Assembly (NCBI GenBank): GCA_029204225.1
Contig: CM055097.1
Span: forward strand, 27,125,039-27,189,038
From: Diphasiastrum complanatum
Lineage: Eukaryota; Streptophyta; Lycopodiopsida; Lycopodiales; Lycopodiaceae
Direction of reading: 5' to 3'
Length of the DNA: 64,000 nucleotides
Shown here: positions 23,464 through 34,476 of the stretch, in pieces
Layout of the letters: the number at the start of each line of letters is the position of its first letter
How positions within the stretch are numbered: position 1 is the stretch's first letter
The notes under the pieces: generated by a model
Seen by the model: only the letters and a program-made list of their open reading frames with translations
What the model was told of the DNA's origin: nothing
The model's database searches: none
Position numbers and translations under genes: made by a program

Positions 23464-23475
23464 GCTCTGATACCA
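23464..23475 (-). other. Primer-binding site of element C
   Basis: On the minus strand tggtatcagagc follows the LTR end (ttgtaca) by one base. Further cctctgatacc-like copies occur just below it, near 23380-23450. Confidence 0.8.
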
Positions 23476-23476
23476 T

Positions 23477-23891
23477 TGTACAAAAAATAATAAAAATTCT
23501 TCCACAGAGAACACAATGAAAGTTTGAATGAATCAAACTAATATGGGTGTCTTTAATCGGGTTTATTCCTTATCTATGTATTAATAGAACAATGTTTACC
23601 TTGATTGAATTTGCGTGCGGAAATAATATGTGGAATTAAGAGACAACTTAAGACAATTTTAGACAAATAGAAACTATTGATCAAAAACAAATTTATAATT
23701 CTGAATCAGAATCAGTATACATCTCTTGTTGTCTTATCTCGTTGTTGTGTCTCTGATTGAATGACCCTTGTGAGTCTCTTCAGTTTGAGAGTGTGTGAGT
23801 GTTTTTACAACGAGTAGTGCACATGTATTTATATTGCTATAGGACAGGTCTTTTGGCCTTTTAATTACAGGTCTTGTTTAATTCTGTAACA
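23477..23891 (-). repeat. 5' LTR of element C
   Basis: Starts tgttacagaattaaac on the minus strand and ends ttgtaca beside the primer site. Confidence 0.8.
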
Positions 23892-24370
23892 GTAGATCTA
23901 ACCGTTTACGACGGTGGATATTCAAATAAACGCTCTGTTTCCAAGGTCGAATAGTTTATGTTCGCGAATATTTCGCGACAGTCTGTCTCTTCGTCACAGC
24001 TTCGTGTTTTGTGAATTATTTGCGACACTTGTCTCTTCGCGACATTTTCGTGTTTTGCGAATTGTTCACGATAGACGAAAGTTTTTGAGCTTGAAGAAGA
24101 ATCCAAAATATTTTGCGAATTGTACGTGAAAATTTCGCGACATCTGAGGTTTGAACAAGAAATAAAATCTTTCGCGACAAGATTCTGTTCGCGAATATTT
24201 CATCCTTCAACAAAAAACCATAAGCTTTTACAAGAAACTGTTTCGCGAATTTTTCGAGTTGGTTGCAACTTATATTTTGCAAATCCTGCGAGGTTGATCA
24301 CGAATCGAAATGTTTCGAGTTCTCATTCGTTCTTTTCTCATCCTTTGTCAAGTAAACTACGCACTTTGTT
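23892..24370. repeat. TTCGCGAA-rich tract
   Basis: The palindromic core tcgcga, usually as ttcgcgaa or tttcgcgac, occurs about ten times in under 500 bases. Similar but weaker tracts lie at 19930-20110 and 61340-61460, each inside or next to copia elements. It is absent from the related LTR at 35357-35907, so it may be an insertion or belong to another LTR. Confidence 0.6.
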
Positions 24371-24960
24371 AGTAGAATCGCGATCTGTCTGATCAGGTGT
24401 TCTACAAGCGCAACTACTAATAAGCAGTAAGCGCAATAGCAATCTCTAATCAACTTCTAAAAACTGAGCTAGAATGCTCAAGAGTGTTCAAGCTCGCAGG
24501 CTTGAGAGAGAGCTAACTATTCAATACTTGATCTTTGAATTGATCTGATTTGATGTTGAAATATGAACAACTATTTATACTAAGTTATTAGGTCATCAAA
24601 TGTGGCTGCCAGCTGGCTGGAGTCTGCTGGCATTCATCCAGTTCTTCTCAGAAGTTGCTTGTTCATAAGCGGTGACATTTGGCCGTAAACAGCTTGTCTG
24701 CATAAATGAACGTAACTATCACTCTGCAGAAATGAACGTAAACTATCATCAGAAAAAACGACAGTGTCGGCTTTTTGCGAAAAATGTGACTGTCGCAAAA
24801 TCTCATTTCCTGAATATTGGGGTAGCCCCACACTTTGCCGAAGTCATTTTCTTAACATTTGAGGCACTTTGAAAAAATGCGAAAATGCGACTCTGCATTT
24901 TTGCTCAGAATTCCTGACAGGCGAAAAATGCGAAAAACGTGACACTGCATTTTTCTAGAT
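24371..24960 (-). repeat. LTR B, upper part (promoter side)
   Basis: Minus-strand matches to the LTR at 35357-35907 include gaacactcttgagcattctag and gcgcttact-cttatta. A TATA-like gtataaatag lies at about 24575. Beyond it the U3 carries short tandem repeats (aatgaacgtaactatc twice, and aaaatgcga..ctgcattttt twice). The upper border is uncertain. Confidence 0.6.
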
Positions 24961-25652
24961 CCATACAATGACAATGCAAATAGGTTCCTATCATGCGATA
25001 GTTCGATCCCAAGGAAAAAAGCCTATTTTCAAGACGTAATGCAAGCTTACAATGAATCCCTAACTATTAATAGGCATTAATTCTAAATCAATCACAAATC
25101 AATCTTAATTTTTCCTCTCTCTCTTTTGTCTCATAGAGATAGAAATAACAACAAAATTTAACAAATGCAAAATTCGATAAACATCAAACTACAATAAACA
25201 TGAGAGAGATTGGGAAGGAGAAGCGAAGAAAAAACTTCTTGTTTTCATTGATAAAAGATGGGAAAACCCATCGGACTACAAAAGAATGCATGTAGAAGCA
25301 CAAAAATTTAATGCCAAAATGGTAGACTCTCCACCTTTCTTTGACCCACTAATTATAGTGGAGAATGAGGCATTTGGCCGTATTGGCTATTGGCAAATTT
25401 TTACCTCTTTACATATTTGAATTTCAAAATAGGTAAAAAACACCATTTATTCATCTAACTTGACTTTTAGGCCACTAATTGTTTTAATTTTGCAATGGCA
25501 TTGAAAGTGCTATTATTTCTAACTATCAAATGAAATAAGGATGTGCTCATTGGGTTGGACTTACACACACAGGGTGCCAGAGCCCTATACTTATTCTTCT
25601 ATCTATTATGTGCTATTTACATGGTGTACCACCAAATGCCAACAGTATCCCC
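24961..25652 (-). repeat. LTR of the coding-free gypsy-like family
   Basis: Minus-strand copy related to the LTR at 894-1602: it begins tgttggcatttggtgg and carries gtgtgtaagtccaaccc and aaaagtcaagttaga. The ccaccaaaattggtgacggc block precedes it, as in the first copy. The end near 24961 is less certain. Confidence 0.65.
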
Positions 25653-27050
25653 ACCAAAATTGGTGACGGCCCCATGACACCTATAAAAATAACATTGCTA
25701 AGCTACGTTATTCTTGCCTATGCTTGGTGAGGTATGATGTCACTCATTTCATAAAGATGAGATGTGGAATGTGGCAAGAACAAGGAATATACAGCCTCTA
25801 GCCATCGAGTAGTTGTCCAGGTAACAAAAATTTTCTCCCACGATCCACCAAGCATCGTTGCTCTATAGTATAGCCTTGCCATCAAATATTGTTTTGAATT
25901 CTCCCATGATTTGAATGGCAAATTGGGATCAAATGCCAATGTAAAAATCATCTCACTTCGTCTTTATTTTTGCCAGGTATGCCAAATCATGGGCAAATGT
26001 TGCAGCTTCACTAATGCTCGGATCTAGAGAATCTCTATATTGTTGCACAAACAATCATTTTTAAAACTCTAACATGAAAGACAATTGACAATTGATTGCC
26101 ATTGTAGCTAGAAGTGTTGTCTCATGTGTCAAAATTGTGTCAGCAAGCTTTTATGACATCAACTCCTAATAAATGAATATTTGTTTATTTCGCTAATAGT
26201 GGCACAAGTAAGATAGTCCAAGTACTACCATTGATCTAGCTTTGTAGTCGTTGGCATTTTGTTTATAACTTATCAAATGCTTCTACCATGCATACAACTT
26301 GGTCAAATTTTTTGATTTCAATTAGATAGTTTCAACTTAACTCATTCAACCATCCTCCATTGTAGCCGAGCTGGATCAGAATTGCTATTGTGTTCAATAT
26401 AACACAAGCTCAAATCCCAATTGTTGCAAAGTAGGGATATTTTAGAGCCTTACGCTCCAAATTTGGCTAGGACTCCTCATAGATGCATGATGAAGATATG
26501 TGCCTAAATTGATGCTAATGCAAGTAACTACTATGAGGATATTGGCTATTGTTGCAATCCACGACAACTTGATTGGAGGACCAAGTGTGTACTAGCTACA
26601 ACATATCCACAATTTACCATCCTAATAATCCTAACAAGTAGCTTGTGCTTTGGTACGTCTACGTCATCAATGGAACACTTACCAAAAGTGTTATTGTTCT
26701 TTCCCATTTTTCAAAGTTCTACATCTACCTTGGAACTCTAATATTCCTTCCCATGCACACAAGTGGATTAGCCCTCTAGACCTCAAGGTAAACAAAGTTG
26801 TTAACCATTAAGCATAACTCAAAGAACAAACTTTAAATGGCAAAAGTTCTCTTAAATTAATTACTACAATTTTGGTTCCCTAAGTACGGTTGCTTGACCT
26901 TCACTACGAGGATCCTTTCACGTGATGTAGAAAACCAATGCTACCCATTGAGATTATCATAAATAATATTTATAATATTCCAAGATCAAAGTGTACCTGA
27001 AGAACTAGCTTATGTTTTCAGCTCATAATCAGAAAGTTCACCACATGCGT
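25653..27050. other. No gene recognised; probable element interior
   Basis: Short frames only. The position next to the LTR at 24961-25652 suggests the coding-poor interior of that element, reading minus, but no second LTR or primer site was found. Confidence 0.4.
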
Positions 27051-27051
27051 G

Positions 27052-27054
<3 letters not shown>

Positions 27055-27132
<78 letters not shown>
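27055..27132 (+). repeat. (GA)n microsatellite
   Basis: A perfect GA tract of about 78 bases, roughly 480 bases downstream of the end of the SdpI-like gene. Confidence 0.95.
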
Positions 27133-27135
<3 letters not shown>

Positions 27136-27612
27136 TGTACACATGGATATACACGGTAGGAATCACATTTCTTTACTTCAAATGTTTTGAGGAGCACCAA
27201 ACAAAGGTGGTACTATCGTCTCTGATCTTTCACCCTCATAGACAGCAAAAGCTTGAAGAATTATAGTCAATGATCCTAGAAGGTAACTAAGTGAATTTTT
27301 TTATGTCTACACCTAGATTTTTGTTAGATTGGAGCATGAATAGGTCGTGGTATTAGACAAATTCAAATTATTCTTTTTCTTACAATGTACTACAATCCTT
27401 GTATCATGGCATCTATAGATGAGCACAGTGAATTTATTCTTTGTATTCAAAGTTGCAAATTCATTGCTTATAAAGTAGATAACAATGTAACAAGGTGAAC
27501 CATGAGTTACCAACAACAATATCAAAGGCTTCATGTAGCATAGGAGATTTGATAGAGAAACGACTGCCCAAGTCAAGTCCAATGCACTATAGTTTGACCA
27601 TTATCTAAGATA

Positions 27613-30600
27613 TCAACCAAGTAAAGGCTCGCTCAACTCATCTCTTGACAAAAGAGATGAATAGATAAAGATGTATGCATAAGGAACCAGCCATAAAATG
27701 AGGGTCCCAATAAAGAATCCAATGCCAAGTTGAGCGACCACAGAAACCACAAGCAAAACTATCCCGAATATAGGAAACACCCAACCTGCAACAGCACTTC
27801 AAAGAATCGGCTGTGTTAAGAGATTAAGCTGGAGCCAAAGAGGGCACTGCCCAGAAGATGCAATGGTCCCCGAGTGAACAAATGAAGTGAAAGCTGAAAA
27901 CATTCACATTAGCATATTTTAAATGATGGCTACACCACAAGTTCAACCTTTGTGTTAGAAGTAAGAGAGTAAGCCTTTTGTTGCAGCAAAAACAAAGTAA
28001 TCAATGAAACCTTAGGGAGTAAAACAAGTGTGTTACGAGTGGTAGAAGAGACACACCAGCATGTGCATGAGTTTTCTGCCAATTAGTTTTGCTTGCTAGT
28101 GTCCAAGGAGTCAATATTCCAATTGTGTGATTCGGCTCCACATACTGTAGTTTTCAAACAAGTCAGCTTTGTAAGAATTATCAAGCATGTAAAGTTGAAA
28201 AAGAATTTACCAAACAAGCTCTTGCTTAAAAGCTGAAAGGATTCATAGCAGGTACTCCAACTTCCTTTGCAAGTAAACTTTATATGGACTTTCTTGATCA
28301 AGAATGAGGTTAGTACCTGTAAATTGTATCCTAACCAGATGAGTAACCAGATAGAGATACTTGCTGTAAGAACTCGGGGATGAAAGTCATGGCTACTGCT
28401 AGTGGCTGCATCCAGCAGACTGAAGTTTTGGACGAAGAATAGAAACAATGCCGGCAGCACAATTATGTGGGTTGCTGCATGTTTAGAACCACCTCTATGA
28501 TCACATACGAAACATGTTAGTATGTACAAGTTGCTAGCAAAACAACTCGACATGACACACATAGAAAGAACACTACAGATGTAAAGAGTAATCAAATACA
28601 AAACAATGGTTGAGTAATAATTCCCTGGAGTATATTCTTTGATTTACTGAATGTAATCTGAAGCTATGCTAGGCTAATCTCAAGCTACTCTTCAACACAA
28701 GAAGCTAGTCTCCAGAAAATCAGCCAAGCGTAATGATGCCTTGGAAGGTACTTAAATCGTTGAGGCCCAATTTAAGGGTTATGACCTCCAAGTTAGATTT
28801 TGAGGACAATAATGATCTTTGTCACTAACCAGAAATACTGGAACATGACCGAATTTTGCAAATTCTAAATCATGCATTAGGAATGCCAGCCAAATGAAGG
28901 CATCAATATGAGCCCAACAACAGCCATATACAATAAGAACTATGCTGCATAGAAAATAATACCATGTCGGTCTACACTCTAATGGAGAATGCCACGTAAA
29001 GGTAGGAATATGAAGTACGACTAAAGCATGACCCCTACCACATGCTACTATGCCAATTGTATAGATCAAAAGTGTCACATGAAAATAACAGTAAATGACA
29101 CAATTTAAACGAGTATACTTTAGCCAGCCTGATAGACAAAAAATTCCAAGTCATATGATCTGACACATATGAATAGATCCCAAGCTAGTTGTAAGCACGA
29201 AAATGCCAACTAAAAATAGCAGAAGATGGCTTAGAGCCCTATTCATTTATATAGAGATCAAACCTATGATGTCAAAACAACAATAACTGACTCACGCACA
29301 AATGCAACCCAATCCAACCAAGTAGACCACAAAGAAGATTCATGTGGAAGGGTGCAGAGCATCCAAAATTGTGGGCCAAGATTGTATTTAAAATGGATTG
29401 TAATAGTGAATCAATTGTGATACAAATGTAATGGCCAATGGCCATAAAAGAGCACGTAAGGATGGCTCAACCAAGGAAGAGTGAGAACCATATAAGATGG
29501 AAATAATAGAGTAGCAGATAACAGGGGTTTTATAACAAGAAAACAATCATAATTAGTGAGAAGAAGAGAACCGAACATGTAGAACGAACTTTGCCGCATA
29601 TAATGAGATCACAAGCCAACCTGCTAGACAATGAGGGCTAATTTTTACACGAGACAACAATGTTAAAATAGAAACTCAAAGCCAACCCTCTAGGAGTGCC
29701 AGCCAATGGTACTATCCCAAGCTATTCGAAGGATCATGAATGGGCGCTTCAACGAATGACTCAAAGAATGCTAATAAGCCCAACCATGAAAACCATGAAG
29801 ATCATGCATGTGCCATGAACAGCGATTGCCAAATCCAAGTCTAAACTTGATGCGACACTGATAACCATAAGTGTTGAATGATTATAGAAGTAGACCCCTC
29901 GATGTCAAAGGATGCATAGTTGCCCACATCATATATCAAAGAACAACTGTAACTGGAGTGGTCACACTGCATGAGAAGCTCCTGCAAAATGACTAGAACA
30001 ATGTCACATATAAAAACCACTATAGGAATACGTGTCTCTACCGGAGGTATTCAAGATGAACTGGCTCTGCAAAAAGAAAAAGTCTGTTGCAAATGTTTGG
30101 AGTTCTAAACCACTCTTTGATGCAATTACAAAGCAGAGTAGTAAGGCTTCTTACTCACCCTCAATCTCATTATGTTAGACAAAAATCAGTGCACGGGAGT
30201 AGCTGAAACTATCAAAAACCCTTGATTGAAGATTCTTGAAACTTTAGATCCAAACAGAGAAATCTTTTATTTTACTCCTTTTCAAAGTCATACCAAACTC
30301 TAAAGCCAGCATTCCAATATCTGAGCAAATGCTCTATTCAAAGTCATACAAAATGGAGCCAAGCTCTCTCCAGTTATAAGCAAATGCTAGATTGTCTCTG
30401 CACATGCATGCATAGGAGTGGCACTCTACTTGCAAAGGTATGAAGAGCATACTAAAAGAAGCCCATAATCGTGATTGCCATATGATTTTCCAGAAAAAAT
30501 GGATGTCTGCCAAGTAGCAATCTATTTCCAAATCAGAAAACATGTGAGATTGTCTCTAGCATCTTGAAGCTTTAGAAGATTTGACCTAAGAAGAGGTCAT

Positions 30601-31835
30601 AACTTATTTGATTGAGTACATGTCAAAAAACATTTAATGCGAATAACTCAGAGAAATGACCAAGTTTCACAAAGCAAGAATGCTGGTGTTGAATGTCATC
30701 AGTGCCCAATTCTGTAAGGTCAGGAACCACTAAATAATACAGTTGCAGACGAACATTTTCAAAAGTGGTTTCCGCTACCTAATTTCCAGGAGTTCAGATG
30801 GAGATGTCGCAAGTTGTGAGGTCGATATGTAAGGATAATGGGGTGCCCTGACCCAAAGGGACCTATGAGGTGCTTACATGATCTGAGCTCAAAGCAGTCC
30901 TAAAGGATACATGTGGCACTATTTATTCTTGAAGTGCATTATATTCTGAGAGATTGACATTTCTGAGGGATTTACAGGCTGCAACGAGATTCGGCAGATT
31001 CTGTGGACTTCTGAGACCATAAAAAAGACGTGAACCATGGCATGATTTTGAATGTAACATGCCTGCAGAATCCAGATTATGAATTTGAAGTGCATAGGTA
31101 TTTTGCAAAAACAGTTTACAGTGAATAAAAAATCTGAGGAAATCGGAGGAGGATATTATAGCCTCCTATATAAAATCAAAAAGTGTGCGCCATAAAAGAT
31201 TCAGCCATAAACTAAAATGCTTTGCCAATATTTTACCCTTAAGAAAGGAATTTCTAGTGAGCTTGGATTGGATCTGACGGCCGTTCTTGGTCTAATGGCA
31301 TCGCGAATATTTTACAGCCATTTTACCAAATGGAAAGGTCACTAGATTCTCCAATGAATAAGGAGATAAATGCTGCCCAGTTTTGTTGAAAAGGTGGCCA
31401 AGTGAACTCTGCCATCCTAAATACCAGCAGGCTCAAATGCAATCTTGCATGCAATAACCACTCAAGAGCAAGGCGTATATGTAAGAAAAATGTAAAGCTT
31501 ACCCTTGCCTGCCCAGTTCCTTATCTCGTACAACAAAGAAACACACAATGAAAGGGATCAAGAGCTGCAACACTGGCAGCAAGAAGAGACCCAACCATTT
31601 GGGCACCCACAATGACGGATTCCCTGCATATTCACAATGCAAAGGCCACGCATTTGTAATGCTGCTACCTACAAATTCTTCACTCCAGGAACTGTGCATC
31701 AAGAGGATTGAAATACCACTCACCGCTAAAATCCCACCACAGCGGCACCTTGTCTGGCGTCGCTGCATACTTGAGAGCTGCAAAGACGGCACTGGAGAAG
31801 GCAAGAAGAGTTGCCAAAAGGATGGTGCTACCCAT
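27613..31835 (-). CDS. SdpI/DUF1648-family integral membrane protein
   Basis: Five exons on the minus strand: 31835-31724, 31623-31503, 28494-28317, 28144-28057 and 27785-27613. Every intron has GT-AG ends and the phases match, giving 223 residues and a TGA stop. Residues 24-50 carry the DUF1648 pattern TPDKVPLWWDFSGNPSLW, with a further KW. Residues 138-168 carry the SdpI signature EPNHTIGILTPWTLA..NWQKTHAHAGW, where bacterial proteins typically have PNYFIGIRTPWTL and W.KTH. About six membrane segments fit (near 3-21, 47-68, 86-102, 117-135, 168-187, 188-208). Length is close to the bacterial protein, about 207 residues. In Bacillus, SdpI protects cells from the SDP killing peptide and holds the repressor SdpR at the membrane. 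The role in a plant is unknown. Intron 2 is about 3 kb with no recognised gene. The 5' leader is purine-rich (gagaagagaagagaag). The gene model is inferred without transcripts. Confidence 0.85.
28495..31502 (-). other. Large intron 2 of the SdpI-like gene
   Basis: About 3 kb between donor ggGTAAGC and acceptor tcatAG. Reading both strands I see only short frames and no transposon protein motif. An open frame at 28779-29078 is hydrophobic, but it has no matching splice phase and would interrupt the domain, so I treat it as intronic. Confidence 0.65.
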
Positions 31836-33000
31836 AATGATTAATCTCTTCTCTTCTCTTCTCTGAATGCTCCCACCTCTCTGTCTGTGTCTGTCTGTGA
31901 TTAATTTGCGTGGATCAAAGAAAGAAGAAGAAGGATTTTTGATGATCTAACACTTTGACTTCTGCACAAGGCGCTCCCTTTTGTTGAGGACTCTCTGTTT
32001 TTTTTGTGCTTCTTTAGGAGAAAAGTTGCTTCAATGCTTTTACAATTTTTTTTTTTTCAAATAGATTTCTTGTACGTAGCTTTCCTTCTTTCTTCTCCTT
32101 GTTTTTTTTTTAATAAAAAAACTTCATGGGCACCTTTCAATTTTTTCTGATTTTTTTAATAAAAAAATTCATGGCACCTTTAGGCTAAAAGTGAGTATAA
32201 AATCACTAAATTTTGTTTAAGTGCATCTTTTGAAAATCTCAAGATGCACAAAAAAAAAAAGCAATAAGTTCATTGATTTAGATAAGGAAGGCCGATCCAT
32301 TGTATTTTTGAAAAAGGTAAAAAATGATCTTACGAAGGGTGAACCTCTAATGTGTCTCAACTCCTCATCTTTTCTTTATGATCGGGGACCATGGAGATCC
32401 CCATGAACCTCTAATGTGTCTCAACTTCTCATCTTTTCTTTATGATCGGGGACCATGGAGATCCCCATTATGCATGAAATGTATCATATTTAGCTCTGAA
32501 AATCTAGGGCTTCTCATGGAAGGTAGGGCCCCAGTCCAAGGGCCTTCCAAGCTAGGAAGGCCTTTGCCCAAGGGCAAGACACAAGCAGCGCAGAAGGTCA
32601 AGTTCTCCTGCATAATGCATAGGTGCCAAGGTTTTTTTGAGAATTTTTGTCCAATATATTTTTTGTGAGTTTTTTTTACGACTTTTTGATTTTTATTGCC
32701 ATCTTCCCGTAATGATCAAGTGTGATTTTCTTTTTTACAATCTTAAAAAAATTGATGTAGGCCAAATGTGCATGTGGACAGCCAATGACAAGCATGGCAA
32801 TTCGATTAATCATGAAGACACTAGTTCTCACAAAATCGAAGACAAAGGAACAATCACCAGTAGATTTATTGGTGGTTCATCTCAGTAGAATTGTTAATCA
32901 AGGCACAAATTACAATTCAAGAGTCAAAAGTTTAAAGTAAAAGCAATGATATGCCACTATCATCTATGTTGAGCAGTGAGTCCCCCCCCCCATCTAGGCT
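31836..33000. other. Upstream region of the SdpI-like gene; no second gene
   Basis: Contains the gene's leader and promoter on the minus strand, several poly-T runs and the 64-base duplication at 32341-32468. No coding sequence was recognised. Confidence 0.5.
32341..32468 (+). repeat. 64-base perfect-length tandem duplication
   Basis: The unit from gaacctctaatgtgtctcaa to ggagatccccat occurs twice head to tail, with one base difference (ctcc against ttct region). Confidence 0.95.
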
Positions 33001-33867
33001 CTAGCCTCTAGCTGTCCGCCTCCGACGTTGTCGTCGTGGAGGCACTGGCATGTCCTCAAGCTCAATGTCATCCTCCCCATCATCAGAGTCACCCTCATCC
33101 TCCTCATCTGATCCCTCACCCTCAGTGGCAGATTTCTCATCTAAGTCAGAGCCAGAGGGACTCTCAGAGGTGTCTGAGACTGCTGCATGGCTCGAGCCCT
33201 CTCCTGCGCTCCTGGTCCTGCGTGCTGCAGCTCAAGTGGTTGGCCTTGCGCAATGCACACAAGGAAATTGGAATCGGGACTTAGGCTCGACATGTCACAT
33301 TACTTTTAACTTACAATTTACAAGTTACAATCTAGTAATCTACTAACTACTATCTAGTATATCTACAAAACTTCAAAGTACTAAAAGCCTACTAATATAA
33401 TGCAGTGAATTGGAAAATCGGGCATCAAAATCAACCTGTAGCTGCTAAAGCCTCCCGATGGAGTATCCTCCTCCTCTTGTGATCTTGGTGGCAAGTCTGG
33501 AACCTTTGCCACATCGATCTCATCGAGATTAACCTACAAAAATTTTAATTAAACCAAGATTTCGATTCTCAATAGTAAGTACTAGTGAACGATTTCAAAT
33601 AAAATAACAAATTTGAAATGTAAACGTTGAAAGTTGAAACTTGAAGCCTGAAGGTTCTTAGTGTAGACTCTACTATCTAGACAAACCATGGTAGATACTA
33701 GACTCTATAGAATTCAGATTAATCATTACCTGTATGGGCTCCCCGGTCTCTCTTAGCTTCTTCACCGTAGATTGGCATGTACATACACCAACCTCTCCAG
33801 CTGCGCTATAGAAAGTCTGTTTCTCCTCTTCGTATGAATAAGAGAGAACACACTCCAATTTCTCTCA
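33001..33867 (-). pseudogene. hAT transposase C-terminal end, cut by a gypsy LTR
   Basis: Three exons remain: 33867-33730, 33533-33436 and 33217-33001. The first starts CERNWSVFSLIHTKRRNRLS and continues AQLERLVYVHANLR, the hAT dimerisation region needed for assembly of the transposase. A one-base loss after NLR shifts the frame before KKLRETGEPIQ. The second reads LDEIDVAKVPDLPPRSQEE. The third encodes an acidic tail (EGSDEEDEGDSDDGEDD) followed by basic PPRRQRRRR and a stop. Splice phases agree across both introns. Everything upstream of the cysteine is replaced by the chromovirus LTR ending at 33868, so the DNA-binding and catalytic parts are absent. Confidence 0.85.
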
Positions 33868-34464
33868 CATGCAACTTATTACAAAGCTATCTGAATACAC
33901 TCAAAGCACACCAAAGTAGGCTCCGAAATATCCACTTTAATTGATTTCTCTTCAAAGTACATGGCAAACTATCCACATAAACACATAAGAGCACTGCTAC
34001 TAAGTCTCCTCCCAGCTTGCATAGATTATGATGAGAAATGCCTCTCTCTAGGCTCACTTATACACAATCCTCAAGCACCCACTTAACCCTGACCCTTTCC
34101 TAACATCGACACATAGCGAACCCCATGCACATCGACACTTGCCACTTGGCAGTACCCTGACACATTGGCAAGTGAGTAGGAGGATCGTCCGACCCGTGTC
34201 ACTCATGCACTGGACCAAGTGTCTCAATGATCATATGACATGTGTCCCATTGACCGGTCAACTCTTCTACTTTTTAGGAGGTCAATCCAGCAGCCTCTAA
34301 ATTAAGACCCAGTACCCTATAACAAATATAAATAGGACAACAAGTTACCAGAAAACTGCTATTTACATTTTTACAAAACACCACAGGCCGGTTTGAGCGA
34401 TTAATATTTACAAATTTACAAGTTTGACATGTTCACTCTGAGGCAGGAATATAAATACATAACA
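33868..34464 (-). repeat. 3' LTR of chromovirus, inserted in the hAT gene
   Basis: On the minus strand it begins tgttatgtatttatattcc right after the purine tract gaggagggaagg and ends aataagttgca. The next base belongs to the hAT exon. A TATA-like tgtgtataagtg lies near 34070. Length is about 597 bases. Confidence 0.78.
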
Positions 34465-34476
34465 TTCCTTCCCTCC

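Larger units (their letters stand above)
21498..23891 (-). mobile_element. Gag-protease copia derivative C
   Basis: Two matching LTRs, 21498-21888 and 23477-23891, enclose about 1.6 kb with a primer site, gag and a protease-like end but no integrase, reverse transcriptase or RNase H. The LTRs share long blocks such as tagtgcacatgtatttata and cttttggccttttaatta. The 5' LTR has an extra gatcaaaaac segment and a longer start. Element C lies inside LTR B. Confidence 0.8.

Noticed and set aside
28779-29078. Hydrophobic 99-codon frame inside the long intron of the SdpI-like gene
   Set aside because: No splice phase links it to the neighbouring exons, and inserting it would split the conserved domain. 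It has no family motif.
33050-33346. Serine-rich plus-strand frames near 33.1 kb
   Set aside because: They are antisense to the acidic hAT tail on the minus strand, which splices in frame with the dimerisation domain.
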